Shown here piece after piece: positions 1 through 8,137 of a stretch of DNA of 58,167 nt; positions within the stretch are counted from its first letter, which is position 1; every line of letters begins with the position of its first letter. The notes beneath the pieces were generated by a model. It saw only the letters and a list, made by a program, of their open reading frames with translations, had not been told where the DNA came from and did not search any database. The stretch comes from Nitrospirota bacterium (GTDB lineage: Bacteria; Nitrospirota; Nitrospiria; Nitrospirales; Nitrospiraceae), in contig SCVN01000006.1 in NCBI GenBank assembly GCA_004296885.1, forward strand, positions 1 to 58,167, written 5' to 3'. The translations under genes and the position numbers were made by a program.

Positions 1-2
1 CC

Positions 3-668
3 ACGTTGGAGGAGCAGTCGGTCGGGCCGCTTGTCAACCCCGTCGAGCATGGCTTTGCCAATCATGACGAGATGGTCGCCAAGATGAAGAAAATTCCCGG
101 CTACCGGAAACTGTTCAAGGCAGTCTTCGGGACGGACGTCACGACCGAGGGGGTCGGGATGGCGATCGCCAGCTTCCAGCGGACGATCCTGTCCGGGAAC
201 AGTCCGGCCGACCGCTTCGACCTGGGCGGGGATGAGAAAGCCATTTCGCCGGAGGCCCAGAAGGGTTTGGAGCTGTTCCGCACCAAAGCCCGGTGCACCC
301 GGTGTCATTCCGGATTCAACTTTACCGACGAGAAGTTTCACAACCTCGGCATCGGCTGGGACACCAACACCGTGGATCTCGGCCGGTACATGGTGACGAA
401 CAACCAAGCCGACATCGGCGCGTTCAAAACGCCGACCTTGCGGGAAATCTCCCGCAGCGCCCCTTATATGCACGATGGACGATTCAAGACACTCGAGGAA
501 GTGGTGAATTTTTACAACCAGGGCGGGGTCAAGAACCCCCATCAAGACGAATTGGTCATTCCGCTCGAACTGACGGACCAAGAAAAACGCGACCTCGTGG
601 CGTTTCTCCGGACGCTGAACGGGGAGGGCTGGCAGCACATCAAAGCGCCGACGTCTTTTCCGAAGTGA
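3..668 (+). CDS. Di-heme cytochrome c peroxidase / MauG family, C-terminal part (5' truncated)
   Basis: The reading frame is open to the left edge, so the N-terminal half with the first heme site lies outside the window. The visible 221 residues carry a CTRCH heme-c motif near residue 98 and the APYMHDG motif near residue 155; in bacterial di-heme peroxidases that methionine is the distal ligand of the high-potential heme. The end segment (LEEVVNFYNQGG, then LTDQEKRDLVAFLRTL) is the usual end of this family. Such enzymes are periplasmic and reduce H2O2 with electrons from small cytochromes c or cupredoxins, both of which are encoded a few kb downstream. The family is clear; the exact substrate is not. 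Confidence 0.9.
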   Translation, partial: TLEEQSVGPLVNPVEHGFANHDEMVAKMKKIPGYRKLFKAVFGTDVTTEGVGMAIASFQRTILSGNSPADRFDLGGDEKAISPEAQKGLELFRTKARCTRCHSGFNFTDEKFHNLGIGWDTNTVDLGRYMVTNNQADIGAFKTPTLREISRSAPYMHDGRFKTLEEVVNFYNQGGVKNPHQDELVIPLELTDQEKRDLVAFLRTLNGEGWQHIKAPTSFPK

Positions 669-703
669 CGGTGGCGGACTAAATGGGCACAGGGGCCGGG
701 GCC

Positions 704-1357
704 TCAAGACGAGGCTCCGGCCGCTCGTTGCAAGCAGGCCAGCACCTGCGCATCTTCCACTTGTATGAAGTTCTCGTAGCGGGTGCCCACCGCGAAGAAG
801 GGCTCCGGTGCCAGCAACCGGACCAGCTCATCCACCAGCTTGCCGACTTCGCGCAAGGTCTCCGGCGGCCCGACCGGAATGGCCGCCACCAATCGCTTCA
901 CCCCCACACTCCTTAGCGCCTGGATCGAAGCCAAGAACGTGGCCCCCGTCGCGATCCCGTCATCCACCAGCAGAACGGTGCGTCCGCTCAGGTCCGGCAA
1001 GGGCTTTCCGCTCCGATAGAGGACCTGCCTCCGGACAATCTCCTCCTGCTCCGCCTGGATGGTCCGGTCCAGATAATCGCCGGGGGCGGCCGATCTGACG
1101 AGAACCTCTCTAGCTTCTGGGTTGAGATAGACGGTCCCCGTCTCCGTCACGGCACCCAGCGCATACTCGGGATTGCCTGGCGCACCCAGCTTGCGCACGA
1201 GAAAGACGTCCAGCGGGAGCTGCAAGGCGGCACTGATCGCAGCCCCCACCACCACGCCGCCGCGCGGCAGGGCCAGGACGAGCGCCTGCGGATCGCGTCG
1301 GTAGACGCCCAACCGCTCGGCCAGCAGGCGGCCCGCTTCGTCACGATCGCGCAACAT
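704..1357 (-). CDS. Phosphoribosyltransferase-domain protein
   Basis: A 217-residue protein with the type I phosphoribosyltransferase PRPP loop VLLVDDGIATGAT at residues 128-140, preceded by ALPRGGVVVG and LVRKLGAPGNPE, which typify stand-alone PRTases often annotated as putative phosphoribosyl transferases or comF-like. These proteins bind PRPP; the base substrate cannot be told. It ends in the opposite orientation to the upstream peroxidase and starts 13 bp beyond the stop of the alcohol dehydrogenase on the same strand, so the two probably form one transcript with the dehydrogenase first. Length is normal for the group. Confidence 0.85.
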   Translation of the reverse strand: MLRDRDEAGRLLAERLGVYRRDPQALVLALPRGGVVVGAAISAALQLPLDVFLVRKLGAPGNPEYALGAVTETGTVYLNPEAREVLVRSAAPGDYLDRTIQAEQEEIVRRQVLYRSGKPLPDLSGRTVLLVDDGIATGATFLASIQALRSVGVKRLVAAIPVGPPETLREVGKLVDELVRLLAPEPFFAVGTRYENFIQVEDAQVLACLQRAAGASS

Positions 1358-1370
1358 CGGCGTGCCCCCT

Positions 1371-2375
1371 TCACTCCATCGTCAGGACCGCGGCTCCTTG
1401 GATCGTCCCGGCTTTCAATTGTTGCAGCGCCTGGTTCGCCTCCTCCAACCGGAACCGTTGCGTATGCGGCCTGATGGGAATAGCGGCGGCTTCCCGCAGG
1501 AGATCGAGCCCGTCTTGTTTCGTATTGGCCGTGACGCTGCGGATCGTCCGCTCGCCGAACAGATCGCGGTCGTAGTTGATCGGCGGGATGTCGGTCATGT
1601 GAATACCGGCGATGGCCACCGTCCCGCCCCGGTCCAGGGCTCGTAAGGCGACGGGCACGATCTCGCCAGCCGGGGCAAAGATAATCGCCCCGTGGAGCTT
1701 GTCTGGAGGGGCCTCGGCAGCACCGCCGACCCAGACTGCGCCCAGGTCCCGCGCCAGCTTGCGATGCTCTTCGCGCAGCGAGCAGACGTAGACGGAACAG
1801 CCCCACTCCCTGGCGATCTGGATCGTCAGGTGGGCGGAAGCCCCGAATCCATAGAGGCCCAGCCGTTGCCCCGGACGGACCCCGCTCAGCCGCAACGCCC
1901 GATAGCCAATGATCCCGGCACAGAGCAGCGGCGCCGCTTCCTCATCGGTGAACAGGGCCGGGATCGGATAGGCGAAGGTTTCAGGAACGACCGCATACTC
2001 GGCGTAGCCCCCATCCTTGTGGTAACCGGTGAAGGTGGCCCGGGCGCAGAGATTCTCCCGGCCTCTCGCGCAAAACTCGCACCGGCCGCAGGTCTGCTGG
2101 AGCCAGGCAATCCCCACTCGATCCCCTTCCTTGATCGCATGCACGCCGGAGCCGACCCGGTCCACGATGCCGACGACTTCATGGCCAGGCACGATGGGCC
2201 GCTTGGCCGGCGGCAATTCCTCTTCGACGATATGAATGTCCGTCCGGCAGACACCGCAGACCGACACCTTCACCCGCACGAATCCTGGGCCCGGCTCCGG
2301 CGTCGGCAGTTCCCGAAGCTCCAAGAGGCTCAGGTTCACGTCGCCGCCTCTGTTCATGACCATGGCACGCATCAA
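1371..2375 (-). CDS. Zinc-dependent alcohol dehydrogenase (AdhA-like MDR family)
   Basis: A 334-residue medium-chain dehydrogenase. The catalytic zinc ligands are C40 (CGVCRTD) and the GHE at 64-66; the structural zinc site is C96-x2-C99-x2-C102-x7-C110. A Rossmann segment GLYGFGASAH near residue 174 binds the nicotinamide cofactor. It belongs to the subgroup that oxidises or reduces primary alcohols and aldehydes. It is co-directional with the downstream phosphoribosyltransferase gene, and its upstream region (divergent from the hemerythrin gene) contains a strong hairpin. The physiological substrate is unknown. Confidence 0.9.
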   Translation of the reverse strand: MMRAMVMNRGGDVNLSLLELRELPTPEPGPGFVRVKVSVCGVCRTDIHIVEEELPPAKRPIVPGHEVVGIVDRVGSGVHAIKEGDRVGIAWLQQTCGRCEFCARGRENLCARATFTGYHKDGGYAEYAVVPETFAYPIPALFTDEEAAPLLCAGIIGYRALRLSGVRPGQRLGLYGFGASAHLTIQIAREWGCSVYVCSLREEHRKLARDLGAVWVGGAAEAPPDKLHGAIIFAPAGEIVPVALRALDRGGTVAIAGIHMTDIPPINYDRDLFGERTIRSVTANTKQDGLDLLREAAAIPIRPHTQRFRLEEANQALQQLKAGTIQGAAVLTME

Positions 2376-2455
2376 CGAACCCGCCTCCTTTATGGAGCCT
2401 CATCTTAATCGGAATCGCCTCCGGTCGCACGCAGCTTTTTCTGCGTCCTGGCGAA

Positions 2456-2492
2456 AATCCCGGCCTGTTGCGTTTTGCAACAGGCCGGGATT
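2456..2492. repeat. Perfect 16-bp inverted repeat (hairpin)
   Basis: Arms AATCCCGGCCTGTTGC and its exact complement are separated by a 5-base loop GTTTT. It sits in the 290-bp region between the divergent alcohol dehydrogenase and hemerythrin genes. No T-run follows on the plus strand and only four T on the minus strand, so it is a poor terminator for either gene. A REP-like or attenuator-type hairpin is possible. The rest of 2376-2665 shows nothing else recognisable. Confidence 0.8.
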
Positions 2493-2665
2493 CCACCCTG
2501 TAGCAAGTCGCCATCGGACCGGAGGAGGCTCCCACATTCGCAGGGGATAAGAGACCGGTTTATCAACGACCTGCATCTTTTCGAATCGCTTGTCGCTGGC
2601 ACCGCCCTTGCTTTCATCCCTATCTGATTTCATCGCAACATCTGATCGGCAAGGAGGGCGCCCTC

Positions 2666-3142
2666 GTGAAGCCTTGCAGCATTCGAACGTTTTTCCAGCA
2701 GGACCATGCCAGGCTCGATGACCTGTTGGTTCGGTTTCAAACCTTGAAGCGGTCCGATTACGCCGAGGCCAAGGACCGCTTCATCGACTTCAAGTTCGGT
2801 TTGCAGCGGCACATCGTGTGGGAGGAAGACCTGTTGTTTCCACCCTGGGAAGAGGCCACCGGCCTCACCACGGGAGGTCCCACGCAGGTCATGCGCCGGG
2901 AACATCGGCAGATCGCCGACTGCCTGGAAGCCCTGCACAAGAAAGTGCAGGCGGCGGACCCGGACAGCGACGAGGAGGAGCAGGCCTTGCTGACGCTCCT
3001 CTCGTCCCACAACCGGAAAGAGGAACTGATCCTGTACCCGGCGCTGGACGAGACCTTGAGCGAAGAGAAGCGAGCCGGGATCTTCCGCGCGATGAACGAA
3101 ATCCCGGAGGAACGGTACAAGGTCTGTTGTGCAGACCGCTAA
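2666..3142 (+). CDS. Hemerythrin HHE-domain protein
   Basis: A 158-residue all-helical protein with hemerythrin-type iron ligands: H14 in QQDHARLD, then HIVWEEDLLFP, MRREHRQIADCL and SSHNRKEELILYP, i.e. the H...HxxxE...H...HxxxE pattern. These bind a di-iron centre and handle O2, NO or iron, or act in repair of Fe-S clusters. A GTG start at 2666 is chosen because AAGGAGG lies 9 bases upstream. The cytochrome genes follow in the same direction, suggesting an oxygen- or NO-responsive electron-transfer operon. The precise role is not shown by sequence. Confidence 0.85.
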   Translation: MKPCSIRTFFQQDHARLDDLLVRFQTLKRSDYAEAKDRFIDFKFGLQRHIVWEEDLLFPPWEEATGLTTGGPTQVMRREHRQIADCLEALHKKVQAADPDSDEEEQALLTLLSSHNRKEELILYPALDETLSEEKRAGIFRAMNEIPEERYKVCCADR

Positions 3143-3172
3143 ACGCCGTCGGTCGGCCCGGGGGGATGCAGC

Positions 3173-3757
3173 GTGAACGCATTAGGACAGCGCACCCTAC
3201 TGGTGGCCGCCCTTGTGGTTCTGGCGATCGTGGGCGCCCTGGCTGCCGAATGGTGGTTGAGCCGGTCCCCTGACCGTCCCTTCGGCCACACGCAGGCAGG
3301 CCATGTCCTGGGATGGGTTGGGTTGCTGCTGATCCTCCTGGTCCTGATCTACCCGTTCCGCAAAAGACACAGGCCAGGACAGCGTTGGCCCAAATCTTTG
3401 TTCCAAGTCCATATCGTCGGCGGGCTCGTGGGGCCCCTGTTGATTCTCCTCCACGCAGGCGCCCACTTGCACGCGCTCATCCCGGTCCTGGCGCTGATCA
3501 CCATGGGGTTCGTGGTGCTGAGCGGAATCGTGGGGCAGGCGTTGCACGCCCTGGCCTTTCGCTCCATGAACGAGCAGCGCCGCCTCCTGCTCCATCGAGG
3601 ATTGCCCGAGCCGGAGGTCGAGGCGCGTCTGCACGCCCTGGCGAAACAGGAAGAGACCTTCCGCCTGTGGCAGGTCATCCACGGCCCCCTTACCGTGACA
3701 TTCGTGGTCCTTGCGATGTTGCACATCGGCGGGGCGCTCTATTACGGAGGGTTTTGA
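3173..3757 (+). CDS. Membrane cytochrome b-like protein
   Basis: A 194-residue integral membrane protein with about five hydrophobic segments: residues 5-25, 40-58, 78-95, 100-120 and 167-190. Histidines sit inside or at the ends of helices (HTQAGHVLGW, HIVGGLVGPLLILLHAG, HGPLTVTFVVLAMLHIGG), as expected for b-heme ligands of a quinol-linked subunit. The GTG start at 3173 is the first in-frame start after the hemerythrin stop. Its stop is 3 bp before the pentaheme cytochrome start, so the two are surely co-translated; together they look like a quinol-to-periplasm electron conduit. No close family was recognised by name. Confidence 0.7.
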   Translation: MNALGQRTLLVAALVVLAIVGALAAEWWLSRSPDRPFGHTQAGHVLGWVGLLLILLVLIYPFRKRHRPGQRWPKSLFQVHIVGGLVGPLLILLHAGAHLHALIPVLALITMGFVVLSGIVGQALHALAFRSMNEQRRLLLHRGLPEPEVEARLHALAKQEETFRLWQVIHGPLTVTFVVLAMLHIGGALYYGGF

Positions 3758-3760
3758 CCC

Positions 3761-4327
3761 ATGACGTTGCCGTCGCCCTCTTCGGTGTACCCGGTGCTGT
3801 TGACCGCAACGTTGGTGCTGGTTATCGGATTGGGATGGGCCTCGGCCCGTGATCCGGAATCCTTCTGGGCGCCGGGCGATCTCAGCGTCTACCATGCGGG
3901 CCGGATGTCCTGTACCCGGTGCCACGAACCCTTTCACGGGGCCACGACGGCCAACTGTCTTGCCTGCCACTCCGAGGCGACCTTTACCGCCCCGCCTGAC
4001 TCACCATCCCGGTCATTTCATCGGCACACGGTCCGCGACCGGGCTCTCTGTCTGACCTGTCACACGGAACACCGGGGCGCCGAGGCTCGGATTACCACCG
4101 AACCCCTCAACCCCCATGGCGAGTTCATCTTCCGGGTCACCGGCACGCAGTCCTGCCGGGACTGTCACGCGAGCGGAAAGAAGCAAGGGCCCAAGTACGG
4201 CCTCCTGGACAATGATGCGGTGCGCGGCCTGGTCGCAAAAGGCAAGGGCGCGCACGGGCCAGGACGGTTTGCCGACTGCTTTCGTTGCCATGCCGGCGGA
4301 CGAACGGGGGCCGAACGCGGTTCGTAA
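3761..4327 (+). CDS. Pentaheme c-type cytochrome
   Basis: A 188-residue exported protein with an N-terminal hydrophobic segment (residues 8-27) and five CxxCH heme motifs in order: CTRCH, CLACH, CLTCH, CRDCH and CFRCH. The hydrophobic stretch may remain as an anchor, placing the hemes in the periplasm. Directly downstream of, and nearly touching, the cytochrome b-like gene, so it is the natural electron acceptor of that protein. It lacks a recognisable catalytic domain, so electron transfer is the likely role. Confidence 0.85.
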   Translation: MTLPSPSSVYPVLLTATLVLVIGLGWASARDPESFWAPGDLSVYHAGRMSCTRCHEPFHGATTANCLACHSEATFTAPPDSPSRSFHRHTVRDRALCLTCHTEHRGAEARITTEPLNPHGEFIFRVTGTQSCRDCHASGKKQGPKYGLLDNDAVRGLVAKGKGAHGPGRFADCFRCHAGGRTGAERGS

Positions 4328-4379
4328 CCGGAGCCGCTTGACTCCCTCCCGCACCCCCCTTACACTCCCTCCTGACTCT

Positions 4380-5006
4380 ATGGCCACTCGCGCACCAGGA
4401 AGCGCCGGCAAGACCCGCCGGCAGGACGGAGCGGATGCAGCCTCCTCGGACGGCCCACTCACCGCAGCCTTCGATCAACTCTACCGCGACCATGTGGACC
4501 GGATCTTCCGGTTTGCCCAACGGCTGTGCGGCCAGGCGGAGGACGCCAAAGATCTGGTCCAGGATACGTTCCTCAACGCCTACCGGGGTCTCGACCGGTT
4601 CCGGGGGGACGCGCAGCCTTCGACCTGGCTCTACACCATCGCCTCGCGGGCCTGTCTGCGCATGCGGCGCAAGCGGAAGGGCGAGCCGGAACGGGAACTC
4701 TCGCTCGATGAGTTCATCCCGACCTCGGAGGGCGAGTTCCGCTTGCAGATCCCCGCGCAGGGGTTGACGCCACAAGAGGCGCTGGAGAACAAGGAGCTGC
4801 GGGGCGCGCTCGACCAGGCCATCCAACGGCTGCCGAAAAAGTACCGTCTGGTGCTCGTGTTGCGGGACATGGAAGGGTTGAGCGCCAAAGAGGTGGGGTC
4901 GGTCATGGGGCTGAACGAACGGGCCGTGAAATCCCGCCTGCACCGGGCCAGGCTGTTCGTGCGGAAGGAATTGAGCGCCCAAGGGCTCGACGGAGGCCAT
5001 TCATGA
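4380..5006 (+). CDS. ECF-type RNA polymerase sigma factor
   Basis: A 208-residue sigma-70-family regulator from the ATG at 4380. Region 2 includes LYRDHVDRIFRFAQRLCG, then DAKDLVQDTFLNAYRGLDRF and STWLYTIASRACL. Region 4 includes AIQRLPKKYRLVLVLRDMEGLSAKEV followed by the DNA-binding helix LNERAVKSRLHRAR. The open frame continues upstream into the cytochrome gene, but that extension has no sigma-factor sequence. The stop overlaps the start of the zinc-finger anti-sigma gene by 4 bases, the usual coupling of such pairs. The neighbouring cupredoxin and cytochrome genes are probable targets. Confidence 0.93.
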   Translation: MATRAPGSAGKTRRQDGADAASSDGPLTAAFDQLYRDHVDRIFRFAQRLCGQAEDAKDLVQDTFLNAYRGLDRFRGDAQPSTWLYTIASRACLRMRRKRKGEPERELSLDEFIPTSEGEFRLQIPAQGLTPQEALENKELRGALDQAIQRLPKKYRLVLVLRDMEGLSAKEVGSVMGLNERAVKSRLHRARLFVRKELSAQGLDGGHS

Positions 5007-5299
5007 GCACGCCCCAGCGCCGCGCGGCGAGCCCCGGGCCGGCACACAGGCACAGAGGCCATTCCAAGGCCGACTGCCTGAAGATTCTCCGCGGTCTCTC
5101 GGCCTATCTGGACGACGAACTGGCCGGTAACGTCTGCCGGGAGATTCGCAAACATCTGGGCGCTTGTCCGAACTGCGAAGTCTTTCTGGCCTCGCTACGG
5201 CAGACGATCACCCTCTGCCGGCACGTCGAACCGCCGCCCCTCTCCCCCGCGGCCAAGCTTCGACTCCGCGGTCAAATTCTCAAAGCCGCCGGACGTTGA
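5003..5299 (+). CDS. Zinc-finger anti-sigma factor
   Basis: A 98-residue protein overlapping the sigma-factor stop (ATGA). The region DCLKILRGLSAYLDDELAG then HLGACPNCEVFLASLRQTI fits the zf-HC2 anti-sigma domain, with a HxxxCxxC zinc motif at about residues 52-59. No transmembrane segment follows, so it is a soluble, possibly redox-sensitive anti-sigma factor of the RsrA/ChrR N-domain type. It presumably sequesters the ECF factor encoded just upstream; the signal is unknown. Confidence 0.85.
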   Translation: MSTPQRRAASPGPAHRHRGHSKADCLKILRGLSAYLDDELAGNVCREIRKHLGACPNCEVFLASLRQTITLCRHVEPPPLSPAAKLRLRGQILKAAGR

Positions 5300-5413
5300 G
5301 CACCGGCCGATCTCCCCGTGAATCCATTTTCTTATCCGTGTCTCCGACAGAGTGTCGACGCAATATCGTCGATCGGCGGCGGGTATAATACAGTGGACGC
5401 CAGGGAGAGCAGG

Positions 5414-5887
5414 ATGCGGCCTTCTATCCACAAAACCCACAATACCCCACGATGGCCGATCGCAGGGGTGTGGCTAATATGGGTGGTGTGGTTGGCAACC
5501 GGCGCAGGGGTCGGTTCGTCGCTCTGGGCTGCCTCCACCCTGGCCCCATCCGATACCGGTCCGGAAGAGCAGGTCGCCGTCATCATCAAAGCCAGGGCCT
5601 TCGAGCCGGGTACGGTGACGCTCCATGTCGGACGGAAAACCAGGCTGGTGTTTCACAATCAGGATGCGGAACTGCATGCGTTCGTGCCCGTCGGACTGTT
5701 CACGGGGCTCAGCATCAATGTCAGCGGCAACGGCGCGCCGGAATTCGGGCCCGACGGCTTCAAGCGCGTGATCATTCCGTCCGGGGGCCAGGCGGAGTTC
5801 CGGTTCGTGCCGGAGCAGCCAGGCGTTTACCCGTTTTTTTGCGACATGCCCGGCCACGAGATGCGGGCAACGATCGTCGTGGAGTGA
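5414..5887 (+). CDS. Exported cupredoxin-domain protein
   Basis: A 157-residue protein with a signal or anchor segment at residues 14-36 and a single cupredoxin domain. The type 1 copper ligands are visible: His in DAELHAFVP, and Cys, His and Met in FFCDMPGHEM. Start at 5414 is preferred because AGGGAGAGCAGG precedes it; an in-frame GTG at 5318 would add 32 residues of unlikely sequence. It is followed 7 bp later by a monoheme cytochrome c gene, so the pair probably act as periplasmic electron carriers. It resembles the C-terminal copper domains of cytochrome oxidase II-like proteins but lacks CuA residues. Confidence 0.85.
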   Translation: MRPSIHKTHNTPRWPIAGVWLIWVVWLATGAGVGSSLWAASTLAPSDTGPEEQVAVIIKARAFEPGTVTLHVGRKTRLVFHNQDAELHAFVPVGLFTGLSINVSGNGAPEFGPDGFKRVIIPSGGQAEFRFVPEQPGVYPFFCDMPGHEMRATIVVE

Positions 5888-5894
5888 TACACCC

Positions 5895-6302
5895 ATGAAC
5901 CACCCGCGTTTCACGATGTTCCTTGTCGGCGGGAGCTGTGTTGTGGCCCTCGCCGTCGCCCAGAGCGCGCCCTCCCCGGCGCCGGCCGGCGTCCCGGATC
6001 AGGGCAAGCCGATCTTCGAGGAACGGTGCGCCTCTTGCCACGGCCTCCAGGGCCGGGGGGACGGACCGCAGGCGCCGTTCCTCTCCCCTCGGCCGGCCAG
6101 CTTGATCTCGGCCGGGACATCGGTAAAAACGGACGCCGAGCTGTTTGCCGTCATCAACAACGGCAAGCCCCGCACCGCCATGCCCGCCTGGAAAGACGCG
6201 CTCAACGAACAGGAACGCCGCGACGTGCTGGCCTACATCCGCACGCTGGTCCGTTTCCACCCCAAACCCCTGACGCCTCCGCCGCCGAGCGGGCAACCCT
6301 GA
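5895..6302 (+). CDS. Monoheme cytochrome c (class I)
   Basis: A 135-residue exported protein: signal peptide to about residue 22, heme motif CASCH at about residues 45-49 within FEERCASCHGLQGRGDG, and the methionine ligand in PRTAMPAWKDALNEQE. The end RRDVLAYIRTL is the typical last helix. A proline-rich tail closes the protein. It follows the cupredoxin gene by 7 bp and likely carries electrons in the periplasm, perhaps to the peroxidase at the left edge. Confidence 0.9.
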   Translation: MNHPRFTMFLVGGSCVVALAVAQSAPSPAPAGVPDQGKPIFEERCASCHGLQGRGDGPQAPFLSPRPASLISAGTSVKTDAELFAVINNGKPRTAMPAWKDALNEQERRDVLAYIRTLVRFHPKPLTPPPPSGQP

Positions 6303-6389
6303 CTCCGCCACACGACACTCTTTCGTCGAATCATGGCGGCGTGATACAGTACCCGATCTTTTGGGGATTCTGCACGGAGGACACGGAGC

Positions 6390-8084
6390 ATGTTTCATCT
6401 GCGTCGGCTGCACAGAGGCGATCGTCTGATCATCGGCCTCATCGCCATCGGATTGATCTGGATGCTTCCGGGAACGGTCGTCCCGGCGGCGGCGGCCCAG
6501 AAAAAGGGCCGGCCGGCCGCCAAGCCATCGGCCGCCGCGCTGGTCGCGCAGCGCTATGCCGAAGCCCTCTCCTCCGGCGACCGAAGCACGTTCGGCCAGT
6601 TGGATTTTGCCTGCCAGTTCAAAATGGCCACGGCCGGGGCCGCGCCGTTAAAAGCCTTTCCCCCGGCTTCCGATCCGGTCTACGCCGCCTGTTGGGACCA
6701 GCTGGCGCACGCGCACCAGATCGCCGTGGACCTCCGTGAACAGGGCATGGATACCATGTGGCCGGGCAAGAACGGCCTGGTGTTTTTCCGCGAACCGTTG
6801 GAAAAATACGGCGCCTCGTTCTTCGTGATGGATGTCCTGGGCCAGTCGCCGCCCGGGGGAGGACTGAAGCTGGAGGTCGTGGAGAGCCAGCCGATGCCTG
6901 CGGCCTCGTTCCGCCTGCGCGAGGACGGGCCCGTCCTGGGGGCGCCGGCCCAGCTCGTGAAACTTCGCGTGACCTATAAGGACCCACTCAGTGCGCCGGT
7001 GGCCTATGCGCCGGGCAGCTACAAATATACGAACACGGTGAAAAGGCCGCGCGCCGCCATCAAGGACGTGACGGTCCAGTGGGTCGTGCTGTCCGGTTTG
7101 AAGAAAGCCGGGTTTCCGGGGGACGTGGCCGTCGCCAACCTGCCCGTGTCGGAACGGGAAGGGGCGCGGGTTCCGTTCGTGACGGAGCAGAGCCGTTACG
7201 TCGACCGTTCGGCCACCTGGTTCGGCCCGGCCGACGCGCCGGGCACGCTCATCGCGGCGGTCGCGCGCGCGGCTCTGTTTCCGGATCTGCGCGACCGCGT
7301 GGCCATGTTCAACCGCGTGCTGATCGTGGACCCAGGCCAACCGGACGCGCTGACGGCGCTCACCCATGATTTGTACCAGGCGCTCCTGATGGCCGCCGCC
7401 GCCGCGCACAAATTCCCCCTCACCGACCCGGCCCTCGCGGCCCGGTTCAACGAGTTCTATTGGGATACCTATTCACAGACGACCAGGATGGATATTTCGC
7501 TGAGCATGGAAATCGGGGGGCTCTCCCAACCGACGCCGGCGGATTATCTCTACCGGATCATTCCCGCGATGGAGATGCTTGCGAAAGTCCGGCCGGAGGA
7601 TTTGGAAAACCGGCTCCGGCTCGGCGTCGTCTACCGGTGGAACAACGACCAGCTCGCCGCCATCAACACCCACGAGGCCCTGGTGAAGGCCCTTCCTGCG
7701 GAGCGGTACGCGCCCAGGACCAGGGCCTTGATCGAGCTGGCCTGGTCGCGGATCGCCAAGGTGTCCTGGAACCGCATTTTCGACGACCCCAACATCGCAC
7801 AGGCCTATCAGGACGCCCAGGAGGCCTACAAGTTCACCGACCGCCCGCTGGACAAGTTCGCCTCCGCCTACACCATGGCCTACAGCCTGGCCTTCATGCC
7901 GCAGCGGGACAACCAGGCCATGCTGGACCTCTTGACCGAGGCGAAACGCTGGTACCTGGAGTTGGACGGCGCGTCCGACGCGTCCTGGCGCTACCTGCTG
8001 GGAAACGATACGTTGAAGGGCGTGCTCGAGGCGGACCCGCTGTTCAAGCCGTTGCTGACTTCGGAAACGCAAAAGGATAAATGA
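6390..8084 (+). CDS. Large exported protein of unknown function
   Basis: A 564-residue protein with a clear signal peptide ending near AAAA at residues 33-36. The first half (residues 40-280) is mixed alpha/beta; the second half (from about 300) is helix-rich and TPR-like, with repeated segments such as ENRLRLGVVYRWNNDQLAAINTHEAL and NIAQAYQDAQEAYKFTD. No catalytic motif was recognised. It begins 87 bp after the cytochrome c stop with GGAGGACACGGAGC just upstream of the ATG, and may belong to the same transcription unit. Probably periplasmic. Confidence 0.75.
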   Translation: MFHLRRLHRGDRLIIGLIAIGLIWMLPGTVVPAAAAQKKGRPAAKPSAAALVAQRYAEALSSGDRSTFGQLDFACQFKMATAGAAPLKAFPPASDPVYAACWDQLAHAHQIAVDLREQGMDTMWPGKNGLVFFREPLEKYGASFFVMDVLGQSPPGGGLKLEVVESQPMPAASFRLREDGPVLGAPAQLVKLRVTYKDPLSAPVAYAPGSYKYTNTVKRPRAAIKDVTVQWVVLSGLKKAGFPGDVAVANLPVSEREGARVPFVTEQSRYVDRSATWFGPADAPGTLIAAVARAALFPDLRDRVAMFNRVLIVDPGQPDALTALTHDLYQALLMAAAAAHKFPLTDPALAARFNEFYWDTYSQTTRMDISLSMEIGGLSQPTPADYLYRIIPAMEMLAKVRPEDLENRLRLGVVYRWNNDQLAAINTHEALVKALPAERYAPRTRALIELAWSRIAKVSWNRIFDDPNIAQAYQDAQEAYKFTDRPLDKFASAYTMAYSLAFMPQRDNQAMLDLLTEAKRWYLELDGASDASWRYLLGNDTLKGVLEADPLFKPLLTSETQKDK

Positions 8085-8110
8085 TGATGGCTGAGTGACG
8101 GAATTCTCCG

Positions 8111-8137
8111 TTCAGCATCTGCATTCATCGTTCATCG
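8111..8137. repeat. 7-bp periodic repeat tract 1
   Basis: Units TTCAGCA, TCTGCAT, TCATCGT, TCATCGT follow one another between the convergent genes for the exported protein and the M20 peptidase. One of several intergenic tracts in this window with the same 7-bp period. Confidence 0.55.
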
